In this document: positions 8,012 through 16,136 of the stretch, piece after piece
How the letters are laid out: the number at the start of each line of letters is the position of its first letter
How positions within the stretch are numbered: position 1 is the stretch's first letter
Program-made: the position numbers and the translations under genes
Source: Synechococcus sp. Cruz-7E5
GTDB lineage: Bacteria > Cyanobacteriota > Cyanobacteriia > PCC-6307 > Cyanobiaceae
DNA length: 64,000 nt
Assembly (NCBI RefSeq): GCF_024345995.1
Contig: NZ_JAGQCE010000011.1
Location: forward strand, 31,412 to 95,411
Reading direction: 5' to 3'
The notes under the pieces: generated by a model
Seen by the model: only the letters and a program-made list of their open reading frames with translations
The model's database searches: none
Told to the model about the DNA's origin: nothing

Positions 8012-8842
8012 CTAGAAGGCTCCCACCGATGACCGGAGGCAGACCTGCTCCACCTGGGGATGCCAGCCCAGCCAGGGGGCCGCAGCCAGGGCAAAGGCCT
8101 CGGCATCGCCCGTGACGCAGAACCGCCCCCGCTCCACCGGCACTTCACGGGGGTGCAGGCCGCAGGCGCGGGCCTGGAGCAGGGGTGTCTTGCCTAACAG
8201 TTGGCCCAGCTGAACCACCGCCGCCTGGGCCGGGTCCACCAGCACCACCTCGGGAGGAAGCAACTCACGCAGCAGCTCCTCCAGCAAGGGGTAGTGGGTG
8301 CAGCCCAGCACGATGGCTTCCACCCTCTCCTCCAGCAGCGGCTTGAGGTAGGCGATCGCCGCAGCGCGCAGGCGTGGATCGGCGAAATTTCCATCCTCGA
8401 TCAGAGGCACGAAGGCCGGACAGCCGATTTCGACCACATGGCAGGAGGGATCGGCCTGACGCAGAGCCCGTCCGTAGGCACCGCTTGAGGCCGTGGCCGG
8501 GGTGGCGAGCACCCCAACCCGTCTGCAGTTCAGCTGGCTGGCCACACTGTCGATCAGTCCGAGCACCGGCAGATCGCATCCGGCCTCAGCCTCGGCGATG
8601 TCGAAGGCCAGGGCATTGGTGGTGTTGCAGGCCATCAACACCGCATCCACCTGTTGCCGCCGCAGCCAGCCCACCACCTCCGCTGCGATGTGGCGGATTT
8701 CGTTGGGGGAGCGCTGGCCGTAAGGAACCCGGGCGGTGTCGCCGAGATATACGAAGGGAAGGTCAGGATGATGCTCAAGCAGCCGCCGCAAGACCGTCAA
8801 CCCGCCCAGTCCGCTGTCCAGCAGGCCGATCCGCTGATCCAT
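8012..8842 (-). CDS. murI: Glutamate racemase
   Basis: A 276-residue cofactor-independent Asp/Glu racemase converting L- to D-glutamate for peptidoglycan. Catalytic cysteines are visible at Cys 72 (MACNTTNAL) and Cys 181 (VLGCTHYPLL); the N-terminal LLDSGLGGLTV supplies Asp 9 and Ser 10. Its ATG (8842-8840) shares one base with the TGA of the upstream cell-wall amidase gene (TGATG), so the two murein genes are translationally coupled. Length and motifs are complete. Confidence 0.95.
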   Translation of the reverse strand: MDQRIGLLDSGLGGLTVLRRLLEHHPDLPFVYLGDTARVPYGQRSPNEIRHIAAEVVGWLRRQQVDAVLMACNTTNALAFDIAEAEAGCDLPVLGLIDSVASQLNCRRVGVLATPATASSGAYGRALRQADPSCHVVEIGCPAFVPLIEDGNFADPRLRAAAIAYLKPLLEERVEAIVLGCTHYPLLEELLRELLPPEVVLVDPAQAAVVQLGQLLGKTPLLQARACGLHPREVPVERGRFCVTGDAEAFALAAAPWLGWHPQVEQVCLRSSVGAF

Positions 8843-9876
8843 CAGCCCCCTGCCAGAAAATTGAGAATACCGCTCGTGATCGCCTGAGCCAGACGCTGCC
8901 GGTGCGAGGCGGTGGCCAGGCGGCGGGAGTCGATGTCGCCGGTGACGAATCCTGTTTCCACCAGGGCGGCGGGCATCACGGTGCGACGGATCACAAAGAA
9001 CCGCCCCGTGCGTACCCCTCGATCTGGACTGCCCGGTGACACCGCGACCACTTCCGACTGGATGGCCGCCGCCAGAGCCCTCGACAGAGAGCTCTGGAAA
9101 TAGAAGGTTTCAATGCCGTTGACATCGGGCCTGGCCATGCTGAGGGCATTGGCGTGGATGCTCACGAAGGCATTGGCGCGACTGCTGTTGGCCAGGGACA
9201 CCCGCGGCGGCAGGTCCACGTCGATTTCCGAGGTGCGGGTGAGCACCACCTGAACCCCCTTGGCCTGGAGAAGCCGTGCCACCTGGAGACTGATGTCGAG
9301 CACCACATCGGTTTCACGCAGCCCGCCGATACCGATCGCACCAGGATCGGGTCCACCGTGGCCCGGATCGATCACCACCCGGTAGCGCCCGCGGGGCACA
9401 TCGGGAAGTCCGGCCGAGGAAAGGGGTGTCCGTCTGTAGCCGGGGGTGAAGCCTGGATTCGACCGCCATGGAACGGAGACGGCGGTCACATCCCCCTCGC
9501 CAATCGTGCGCAGGCTGCGATTGGGAAGGCCCTCGAATTCGAGCTTCCAGCGGTCCCGGGCCGTGCCCACCAACCTCAGCCGTCTGGGATCGAGCTGGGT
9601 GCCGGGCTGAAACTCGATCACCAGCCTGGTGGTTTCGGGATCGGGCTTGCCGATGCGCACCTCCCGCAGGACACCGTTGCCACGGATGCTGCGGGTGCGG
9701 ATGGGGGCTCCCGGCAGATCCACCCACACCCTGGGCCCGGTATTGCCGCGTCCCGCCTCAAAGAAGGCCTGCAGGGAGATCGACGGGGAGGTGCGCAGCT
9801 CCAGCACCCCATCGCTGTTGATGCGCCAGGCCGCCAAAGCACTGGCAGCCCTTGCCGGCAAAGCTGCCAGCAGCAA
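8842..9876 (-). CDS. N-acetylmuramoyl-L-alanine amidase with AMIN domain
   Basis: An AmiC-like murein hydrolase that cuts the amide bond between MurNAc and the stem peptide. An AMIN domain occupies about 15-110 and a zinc-dependent Amidase_3 domain about 165-340: VVIDPGHGGPDPGAIG holds the first zinc His, GLRETDVVLD the second ligand Glu, SIHANA the third His and LVETGFV the catalytic Glu. The only canonical start is a TTG at 9876, but the frame stays open upstream to the end of the Nit gene and there encodes a much better signal peptide with Arg/Lys residues (LRKPRPLRFVS then a long hydrophobic core). The real start may be a non-standard CTG or ATC near 9950 (see findings). Confidence 0.88.
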   Translation of the reverse strand: MLLAALPARAASALAAWRINSDGVLELRTSPSISLQAFFEAGRGNTGPRVWVDLPGAPIRTRSIRGNGVLREVRIGKPDPETTRLVIEFQPGTQLDPRRLRLVGTARDRWKLEFEGLPNRSLRTIGEGDVTAVSVPWRSNPGFTPGYRRTPLSSAGLPDVPRGRYRVVIDPGHGGPDPGAIGIGGLRETDVVLDISLQVARLLQAKGVQVVLTRTSEIDVDLPPRVSLANSSRANAFVSIHANALSMARPDVNGIETFYFQSSLSRALAAAIQSEVVAVSPGSPDRGVRTGRFFVIRRTVMPAALVETGFVTGDIDSRRLATASHRQRLAQAITSGILNFLAGG

Positions 9877-9950
9877 GGCGGCCTGAAGAACTCCACCAAG
9901 GAGAACACCGCTCAGTGAGACGAAACGGAGTGGGCGTGGCTTCCTCAGGA

Positions 9951-10769
9951 TCAGAACAGCGAAGGACGGCGGTGGTTGAGGCTCGGCATCTGGGCGCGGA
10001 CCCGCTGGCCATGGTCGGGGTCGATGGGGGCCACGGCAAGCCCCACTCCGATGCCGGCATCGGCGAGCACCGTTCCCCAGGGATCGATGACCAGGGCATG
10101 GCCGTGGCTCTGGCGTCGCCCGTAGTGCAGGCCAGTTTGGGCCGGTGCCAGCACGTAAGCCGTGTTCTCGATCGCGCGGGCCTGCAGCAGCACTTGCCAG
10201 TGATCCTTGCCGGTGAAAGCGGTGAAGGCCGCCGGAATCATGATCAGCTCAGCTCCAGCGCCGGCCAGGTGGCGGTAGAGCTCGGGGAAGCGCACGTCGT
10301 AGCAGATCGAGAGTCCGATCCTGCATAGGCCTGGGGCATCTACAACGGGCGGCAGGGCGGTGCCGGATCGGACGGTTTCTGATTCCCGATAGGTGTTTCC
10401 ATCAGGCAGATCCACATCGAAAAGGTGGATTTTGTCGTAGCGGGCCAACAGCTGGCCGTCGCGGCCCACCAGTTCCGCCCGGTTGTAGGTGGCTCGCTCG
10501 CCTGCGGGAACGGGGAAGCCACCACCTAGCAGGGTCACCTGATAGCGCCGCGCCATGGTTACCAGGAAGCGGCTGCACCGGTCCGCCAGGCTGGTGGCCA
10601 GCTCCAGCCGCCGCTCGTCGTCGCCCATGAATGCGAAGTTCTCGGGCAGGCCCACGAGCTCGGCGCCACGACGGGCAGCCAGGTCAATCTGCTCTTCGGC
10701 GGCGGCAAAGTTGGCGTCCGGATCGGGCGTGCTGGTGAGTTGCACAGCGGCAGCCAGAAAGCTCGTCAC
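9951..10769 (-). CDS. Nit-type carbon-nitrogen hydrolase (deaminated glutathione/omega-amidase family)
   Basis: A 272-residue nitrilase-superfamily amidase. The catalytic triad is readable: Glu 43 (LPENFAF), Lys 113 (YDKIHLFDVD) and Cys 156 (SICYDVRFPE). The IHLFDVD context is typical of the Nit1/Nit2 branch, whose members repair deaminated glutathione or hydrolyse alpha-ketoglutaramate and related omega-amides. Which of these it uses here is not decided by sequence alone. Start is a GTG at 10769. It is second in a leftward run after comB, 82 bases downstream, and ends just before the reading frame of the amidase. Confidence 0.85.
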   Translation of the reverse strand: MTSFLAAAVQLTSTPDPDANFAAAEEQIDLAARRGAELVGLPENFAFMGDDERRLELATSLADRCSRFLVTMARRYQVTLLGGGFPVPAGERATYNRAELVGRDGQLLARYDKIHLFDVDLPDGNTYRESETVRSGTALPPVVDAPGLCRIGLSICYDVRFPELYRHLAGAGAELIMIPAAFTAFTGKDHWQVLLQARAIENTAYVLAPAQTGLHYGRRQSHGHALVIDPWGTVLADAGIGVGLAVAPIDPDHGQRVRAQMPSLNHRRPSLF

Positions 10770-10851
10770 CAGGTGGAAGTGTCAGATCGGCCGAACTTTA
10801 GGGGGAGGTCCGTCAGGGCTCCGGTCTGTGCGGCCCACTCTTGGACTGGCC

Positions 10852-11607
10852 TCAGCTGGCCTTGAGCACGCCTGGTTCCGCCTGCATCGGCACGATCGTG
10901 AGGGTGTCGAGCGCGGCACAGCACTGGAAGTCGGCGTCGTGATTGCCCAGGCGGATCAAGCGCTGGCCGTGGCTGGCGGTGCGCAGGCAGCCCTCGGGGT
11001 TGTGTCGCCACTGCTGCCAGAGGGCCAGGGCAGCCACCATCTCATCGTTGCCGGCTGCCACGCTGATCCCCGCGGCAGGGGCCAGCTCGATCAAAGCGGC
11101 GCCCACGGCGCCCGCCGCCAGGCTGTCCTCCAGCGAATAGGCACCCTCCCAGCCGCTGCCTACGATCCAGACGTTCTCAACACCCCGCTCGATCAGCCGT
11201 TGGGCCACCGCTGTGCGGTTCGGCAGGCAGGCGGTGAGGAGCAGGGGCAGATCCCTCACCCGGTCGAGGGAGCGGGTGCCGTTGGTGGTGCTCATGAAGA
11301 TGCGCTTGCCCGCGACCAGCTCCGGTGTCACTCCCAGGGGCGAGTTGCCCATGTCGAAGCCCTCCACCCGGGCACCGCCGCGCTCACCGGCGGTGAGACG
11401 GCGCTCGGCGGGCCAGGCGGCGGCACTGGTCTTGAGGTCTTCGAGATTGGCGAAGGCCTGGATCGCCTCGGCGCCGTTCTCCAGGGCCCAGGCCATCGTG
11501 GTGGTCGCCCGCAGCACATCGATCACCACTGCCGCGTCGGGGCTGCCGCCTTCGGCCGAACCCACAGCCGGTACGCACTCTGAGGTGTGGAAAGTGTGGA
11601 TCAGCAC
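10852..11607 (-). CDS. ComB-family 2-phosphosulfolactate phosphatase-like protein
   Basis: A 251-residue protein of the ComB family ([13 protein letters not shown] near the N-terminus, [12 protein letters not shown] in the middle, and [19 protein letters not shown]). In methanogens ComB dephosphorylates phosphosulfolactate in coenzyme M synthesis; cyanobacteria do not make coenzyme M, so the physiological substrate is probably a different phosphorylated small acid. Start is GTG at 11607, 53 bases from the divergent ubiD start, so the promoters for both must lie in that short space or within the genes. Confidence 0.8.
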   Translation of the reverse strand: MLIHTFHTSECVPAVGSAEGGSPDAAVVIDVLRATTTMAWALENGAEAIQAFANLEDLKTSAAAWPAERRLTAGERGGARVEGFDMGNSPLGVTPELVAGKRIFMSTTNGTRSLDRVRDLPLLLTACLPNRTAVAQRLIERGVENVWIVGSGWEGAYSLEDSLAAGAVGAALIELAPAAGISVAAGNDEMVAALALWQQWRHNPEGCLRTASHGQRLIRLGNHDADFQCCAALDTLTIVPMQAEPGVLKAS

Positions 11608-11660
11608 GGCGCGGCGAGTGGTGAGGGTGCGTCACAGTAAGCAGCAACGGAACTGAACCG

Positions 11661-13226
11661 ATGCAGGCAGTGTTGCCGCGAAGCACCACCCGAGACCTGC
11701 GGGGTTTTCTGGCGCTGCTGGAACAGCGCGGACAGTTGCGGCGGATCACCGCGCCGGTCGATGCCGATCTGGAGCTTGCCGCCATCGCCGACCGGGTGCT
11801 GGCCCGGGGTGGACCGGGCCTGTTGTTCGAGAACGTGATCGGCAGCCCCATGCCGGTGGCGGTCAACCTGCTGGGCACGGTGGAGCGGGTGGTCTGGAGC
11901 ATGGGCCTGGAGCGAGCCGAGCAACTCGAAGACCTGGGAGAACGGCTGGCCCTGCTGCAGCAGCCCCGCCCCCCCAAGGGCCTGCGCGAGGCGGTTCGTT
12001 TCGGCGGCGTGCTCTGGGATGTGGTCAAGGCCCGCCCCGACCTGGATCTGCTTCCCCCCTGCCACCAACAGGTGTTCAAGGGCGATCAGGTGAATCTCGA
12101 TGCCCTGCCGCTGCTGCGCCCCTGGCCAGGTGATGCCGGCGGTGTGGTCACCCTCGGTCTGGTGATCACAAAGGATCCGGAAACCGGCGTGCCCAACGTG
12201 GGCGTCTACCGCCTCCAGCGCCAGTCGATGAACACCATGACCGTGCACTGGCTGAGCGTGCGCGGGGGCGCCCGCCACCTGCGCAAGGCCATGGCCCTGG
12301 GCAAGCCCCTGGAGGTGGCCGTGGCGATCGGCGTGCACCCACTTCTGGTGATGGCCGCCGCCACCCCGATTCCGGTGCAACTCTCTGAGTGGCTGTTTGC
12401 CGGCATCTACGCCGGGGAAGGGGTGCGACTGGCGAAGTGCAAGACCCTCAATCTGGAGGTGCCGAGCCACAGCGAGGTGGTTCTGGAGGGCACGATCGCA
12501 CCGGGGGAGGTGCTGCCCGATGGTCCGTTCGGCGATCACATGGGCTTTTACGGCGGGCTGGAGGATTCCCCCCTGGTGCGCTTCCATTGCGTCACCCAGC
12601 GACGCGATCCGGTCTTTCTCACCACCTTCAGCGGCCGTCCTCCCAAAGAGGAAGCGATGCTGGCGATCGCACTCAACCGGATGTACACGCCGATTCTTCG
12701 CCAGCAGGTGCCGGAGATCGTCGATTTCTTCCTGCCGATGGAAGGCCTCAGTTACAAACTGGCGGTGATAGCGATCGACAAGGCCTACCCAGGCCAGGCC
12801 AAGCGGGCAGCGATGGCTTTCTGGAGCGCTCTGCCCCAGTTCACATACACCAAGTTCGTGGTGGTGGTCGACAAGACGATCAGCATCCGTGATCCGCGCC
12901 AGGTGATCTGGGCAATCAGCGCCCAGGTGGATCCCCAGCGGGATCTGTTCGTGCTCGAGGACACCCCATTCGACAGCCTGGATTTCGCCAGCGAGCGGCT
13001 CGGGCTAGGCGGCCGTCTGGCCATCGATGCCACCACCAAGATCGGCCCGGAGAAACGCCACGACTGGGGCGAGCCGCTGCGTCGCACGGCTGAGCAGGAG
13101 GCCCGTGTGGATCAGCGCTGGGCCGAGCTGGGCCTCGCCGACATCGATGCCAGCGATCCCGATCCGGTGCTCTTCGGCTACACCCTCGAGCACGTGCTCG
13201 AGCGGCTCTCCGCCCGCGGCGTCTAG
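11661..13226 (+). CDS. ubiD: UbiD-family decarboxylase (plastoquinone pathway)
   Basis: A 521-residue UbiD decarboxylase that uses prenylated FMN. Conserved features include the N-terminal RDLRGFLALLEQRG, the NVGVYRLQ segment, KCKTLNLEVPSHSEVVLEG, and PFGDHMGFYG near the active site. In cyanobacteria it is expected to decarboxylate 4-hydroxy-3-solanesylbenzoate on the way to plastoquinone, which fits the nearby solanesyl diphosphate synthase on the opposite strand. No UbiX flavin prenyltransferase is seen in the window, so that partner must be elsewhere. The Rrf2-like gene follows 24 bases downstream. Confidence 0.9.
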   Translation: MQAVLPRSTTRDLRGFLALLEQRGQLRRITAPVDADLELAAIADRVLARGGPGLLFENVIGSPMPVAVNLLGTVERVVWSMGLERAEQLEDLGERLALLQQPRPPKGLREAVRFGGVLWDVVKARPDLDLLPPCHQQVFKGDQVNLDALPLLRPWPGDAGGVVTLGLVITKDPETGVPNVGVYRLQRQSMNTMTVHWLSVRGGARHLRKAMALGKPLEVAVAIGVHPLLVMAAATPIPVQLSEWLFAGIYAGEGVRLAKCKTLNLEVPSHSEVVLEGTIAPGEVLPDGPFGDHMGFYGGLEDSPLVRFHCVTQRRDPVFLTTFSGRPPKEEAMLAIALNRMYTPILRQQVPEIVDFFLPMEGLSYKLAVIAIDKAYPGQAKRAAMAFWSALPQFTYTKFVVVVDKTISIRDPRQVIWAISAQVDPQRDLFVLEDTPFDSLDFASERLGLGGRLAIDATTKIGPEKRHDWGEPLRRTAEQEARVDQRWAELGLADIDASDPDPVLFGYTLEHVLERLSARGV

Positions 13227-13250
13227 GCCGATGCCCTCTCCCAGGCGGTG

Positions 13251-13691
13251 ATGCTCAAGCGCCGGGGCCTCCAAGCGATCCAGGCCTTGCTGGAGTTGGC
13301 ACTGGAGCCAGAGCGCTGGCGCTCTGGGCCCGATCTCGCTGCCAGCCAGGCAATTCCCGAACCGATGTTGGAGCAGGTACTGCAGCAGTTGCGCCGCGCT
13401 GAGCTGGTGGAGGCCCGCAGAGGTCGCCATGGCGGCTACAGGCTTCAGCGTGCTGCCGCCGCCATTCCTCTGCTGGAGGTGCTGCGGGCGGTGGAAGCGG
13501 ACCCGTCGCAGGAGCCGGCCACGTCGGCGGCCGCACAGCAGGCGGGGGAGCAGGTGGCCCTTGCCCTGGAGCGGCGCTTACAGCTGGCTCTGGAGCGGGA
13601 GCTGGCCCGGCTCAGCCTCGAGGAGCTGCTTTACGACCTGCGCAGTACCCAGGAGTGCCTGCGCCAGGAGGGAGGACTGATGCTGGGCTGA
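13251..13691 (+). CDS. Rrf2-family-like transcriptional regulator
   Basis: A 146-residue protein with an N-terminal winged helix: about residues 1-60 include an AIPEPMLEQVLQQLRRAELV recognition segment followed by RGRHGGYRL, the GGY wing typical of Rrf2 proteins. LLEVLRAVE follows as in IscR/NsrR relatives. The C-terminal half is a Glu/Arg/Leu-rich helix. The three-cysteine Fe-S cluster of IscR/NsrR is missing; only one Cys is present near the C-terminus, so redox sensing through a cluster is unlikely. It probably shares the ubiD transcript. Targets are unknown. A GTG directly before the ATG is an alternative start. Confidence 0.75.
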   Translation: MLKRRGLQAIQALLELALEPERWRSGPDLAASQAIPEPMLEQVLQQLRRAELVEARRGRHGGYRLQRAAAAIPLLEVLRAVEADPSQEPATSAAAQQAGEQVALALERRLQLALERELARLSLEELLYDLRSTQECLRQEGGLMLG

Positions 13692-13743
13692 GCAGCCGCC
13701 CATGGATCAATTCAGCCATCACCGGGCTGCTCAGCTCCCAGAT
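13689..13743. terminator. Inverted repeat between convergent genes, possible bidirectional terminator
   Basis: A perfect 9-base inverted repeat (TGAGCAGCC at 13689-13697 and GGCTGCTCA at 13735-13743) brackets the 20-base gap between the convergent Rrf2-like gene and the last transporter gene, extending into both 3' ends. The loop is 37 bases and no T-tract follows either arm, so it would be an atypical terminator. Confidence 0.3.
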
Positions 13744-14461
13744 AGGTGGTCCTGAGATCCTCATGGGCCAGCAGCTCGGTGGCGCTGCCACTGAGGCTGA
13801 CATTGCCGGACTGGAGCACCACCCCCCGGTCGGCGATGGCCAGGGCCGCCTGGGCGTTCTGCTCGACCAGCAGGATCGTGAGCCCTTCGCGATGAAGCTG
13901 CCGAAGAATCGCCATCACCTCGGCCACCAGCTTCGGCGCCAGCCCCAGACTGGGCTCGTCCAGCAGCAGCAGCCGCGGACGCCCCATCAGCGAGCGAGCG
14001 ATCGCCAGCATCTGCTGCTCCCCGCCCGAGAGGCTGCCGGCCAGCTGCGAGCGGCGTTCGCGCAGGCGGGGGAAGCGCTCGTAGCAGCGCTGAAGATCCC
14101 GCTCGATTCCGCGCCGATCCCGGCGCAGATAGGCCCCGAGCTCCAGATTCACAGCCACGGTCTGGCGAGCCAGCACCCGCCGCCCCTCCGGGCAGTGACC
14201 GATCCCGAGCCGCACCGTTCCCTCGGTGGCGGTCCTGGCGAGGCAGCGGCCCTGCCATTCGATCCTGCCCGCCTGCGGCTTCACAAGCCGCGAAATCGCT
14301 CGCAGGGTGGTGCTCTTGCCAGCGCCATTGGAGCCCAGCAAGGCCACCAGTTCCCCCTCGTGGATGTGCAGGTCGACCGCGCTCAGAGCGTTGATCGCCC
14401 CGTAACGCACCGAGAGACCCCGGATGGCCAGCAACGGCGGGCCAGCGGCAGTGACGCTCAT
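13712..14461 (-). CDS. Branched-chain/neutral amino acid ABC transporter ATPase (LivF/NatE type)
   Basis: A 249-residue ATPase. Walker A is GSNGAGKST (about 43-51), the signature LSGGEQQ is near 143 and Walker B LLLLDEPSLGLAP near 165. GHCPEGRRVLARQTVAVNL is characteristic of the LivF branch. With the adjacent LivG-type ATPase it should form the nucleotide-binding pair of a high-affinity amino acid importer, equivalent to NatE of the cyanobacterial N-I system. The ATG overlaps the previous gene's stop (ATGA). It is last of the hemL-transporter operon. Confidence 0.88.
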   Translation of the reverse strand: MSVTAAGPPLLAIRGLSVRYGAINALSAVDLHIHEGELVALLGSNGAGKSTTLRAISRLVKPQAGRIEWQGRCLARTATEGTVRLGIGHCPEGRRVLARQTVAVNLELGAYLRRDRRGIERDLQRCYERFPRLRERRSQLAGSLSGGEQQMLAIARSLMGRPRLLLLDEPSLGLAPKLVAEVMAILRQLHREGLTILLVEQNAQAALAIADRGVVLQSGNVSLSGSATELLAHEDLRTTYLGAEQPGDG

Positions 14462-15255
14462 GCACTCACCCCCAGGTAGGCCTCGATCACTGCTGGGTCA
14501 TGGCGCACGCTCTCAGGGGTGCCCAGGGCGATCCGCCGGCCGAAATTCAGCACCGCCAGGCGGTCGCAGAGGCTCATCATCAGCGGCACGTGGTGCTCAA
14601 TCACGAGCACGGTGAGATCGAAGCGTGAGCGCAGGCGCCGGATCAGGGCCGAGAGCTCCTCCTTTTCGATCGGGTTCATGCCGGCGGCCGGTTCATCCAG
14701 CAGCAACAGGCGCGGGGCGGTGGCCAGGGCGCGGGCGATCTCCAGCCGCCGTTGTGACCCGTAGGGCAGGCTGCCCGCCGGCTGCCGGGCTGTGTCGGCC
14801 AGGTCCACCAGCTCCAGCAACTCCAATGCCCGTTGTCGCAACTCCCCCTGGCTCTGGCGGAAGGATCGCTGGCCCAGCAGGGCCGGGAGCAGGGGAGCGC
14901 GCGCACTGTGGTGCAGGCCGATCAGAACGTTCTCCAGGCAGCTCAACCGCTGGAACAGGCGCAGGTTCTGAAAAGTGCGGCCGATACCCAGGCGGTTGAT
15001 CCGATCCGGGGGCAGGCCGTTGATCGCTCCATCACTCCAGCGGATCGACCCCGCCGTGGGGCGGCCTACGCCGGAAATCAGGTTGAACAGAGTGGTCTTG
15101 CCAGCTCCATTTGGGCCGATCAACCCGAAGATCTCCCCCGGCTGCACCTGCAGGGAGACGCGATCGAGAGCGAGCAGGCCACCGAAGCGGCAGCTCACCT
15201 CCTCCAGGGCCAACAGGGAGGCTGCAGCTGTTGCCTGGGCTGAGGGAACCTGCAT
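14458..15255 (-). CDS. Branched-chain/neutral amino acid ABC transporter ATPase (LivG/NatA type)
   Basis: A 265-residue ATPase with Walker A GPNGAGKTT (about 47-55), GRTFQNLRLFQ typical of LivG, signature region LPYGSQRRLEIARAL and Walker B LLLLDEPAAGMNP. The signature reads PYGSQRR rather than LSGGQ, as is normal in the LivG branch. Its start shares one base with the stop of the permease gene (TGATG), and its stop overlaps the start of the LivF-type gene, so stoichiometric production with the rest of the importer is likely. Confidence 0.88.
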   Translation of the reverse strand: MQVPSAQATAAASLLALEEVSCRFGGLLALDRVSLQVQPGEIFGLIGPNGAGKTTLFNLISGVGRPTAGSIRWSDGAINGLPPDRINRLGIGRTFQNLRLFQRLSCLENVLIGLHHSARAPLLPALLGQRSFRQSQGELRQRALELLELVDLADTARQPAGSLPYGSQRRLEIARALATAPRLLLLDEPAAGMNPIEKEELSALIRRLRSRFDLTVLVIEHHVPLMMSLCDRLAVLNFGRRIALGTPESVRHDPAVIEAYLGVSA

Positions 15256-16136
15256 CAGGGGCGTCGCAGGGTTTGCTGGAGCCTGGCCAGGCGCTCCGGG
15301 GTGATCAGGCCTTGGGGAAAGAGGATCGGCCCCAACAGGATCACCAGGCCGAAGAGAATCAGGCGCAGATCCCCCACCGGCCGCAGCAGTTCGGGCAGGG
15401 CCGTGATCACCAGCCCACCCAGCACAGGCCCCAGCCAGATCCGGGAGCCGCCGAAGACCACGAAGGCCAGGGTGGTGATGCTGGCGTCGAAGCCGCCCTG
15501 ACGGGCATTCCAGGTGTTGAGGAAGTGAGCAGCCAGCACTCCGGTGAGAGCGGCAATCACGGCGCTGATCACGAAAGCGGTCAGCTTCACGTCAGCGCTG
15601 GGAATGCCCATGCAACGGGCGGCCAGCTCGTCATCGCGGATGGCCGCCATCGCCCGCCCCAGCCTCATGGCCTCCAGCCGGGCACACAACCAGCAGACCA
15701 GGGCCAGCAGCACCCAAGTGGCCAGGGCATAGCCACCGGGGCCGGCGAAAGGCTGGGGAATGCCGAAAATCCCCACTGCGCCACCGCTCCAGGCCAGGTT
15801 CAGGTTCAGCACTCTCAGGATCTCCACCAGGGCGATGGTGGCGATGGCCAGATAGATGCCGCGCAACTGCAGCACGGGTCTGCCGAGCACCAGGGCCACA
15901 GCTGCTGCCACCAGGGCCGCAACCACCAGCTCCAGGGCCAGGGAGGTCAGGGGGTAGCCGGTCCCAGCGCCCGAAAGGGCAGGCCAGCGGGTGGAGAGCA
16001 AGGCGGCCACATAGCCGCCGATCACATAGAAGCCCGGAGTGGCCAGTGAGAGCTGACCGCAGCGCAGGGGCAGGTAGACCGAGAGCGCCAGCAGGGCGCC
16101 GAAGCCCATCTGCACCAGCAGCGAGAGATCGCTCAC
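15255..16136 (-). CDS. Branched-chain amino acid ABC transporter permease (LivM/NatC type)
   Basis: A 293-residue polytopic membrane protein with about eight hydrophobic segments. It carries LRGIYLAIATIALVEILR and the cytoplasmic loop AIRDDELAARCMGI, the EAA-like region that contacts the ATPases in LivM permeases. The start is GTG at 16136 overlapping the TGA of the LivH-type gene (GTGA). A much longer open frame upstream of it is only the shadow of the LivH-type gene in another frame. It should pair with the LivH-type permease to form the membrane channel. Confidence 0.87.
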   Translation of the reverse strand: MSDLSLLVQMGFGALLALSVYLPLRCGQLSLATPGFYVIGGYVAALLSTRWPALSGAGTGYPLTSLALELVVAALVAAAVALVLGRPVLQLRGIYLAIATIALVEILRVLNLNLAWSGGAVGIFGIPQPFAGPGGYALATWVLLALVCWLCARLEAMRLGRAMAAIRDDELAARCMGIPSADVKLTAFVISAVIAALTGVLAAHFLNTWNARQGGFDASITTLAFVVFGGSRIWLGPVLGGLVITALPELLRPVGDLRLILFGLVILLGPILFPQGLITPERLARLQQTLRRP

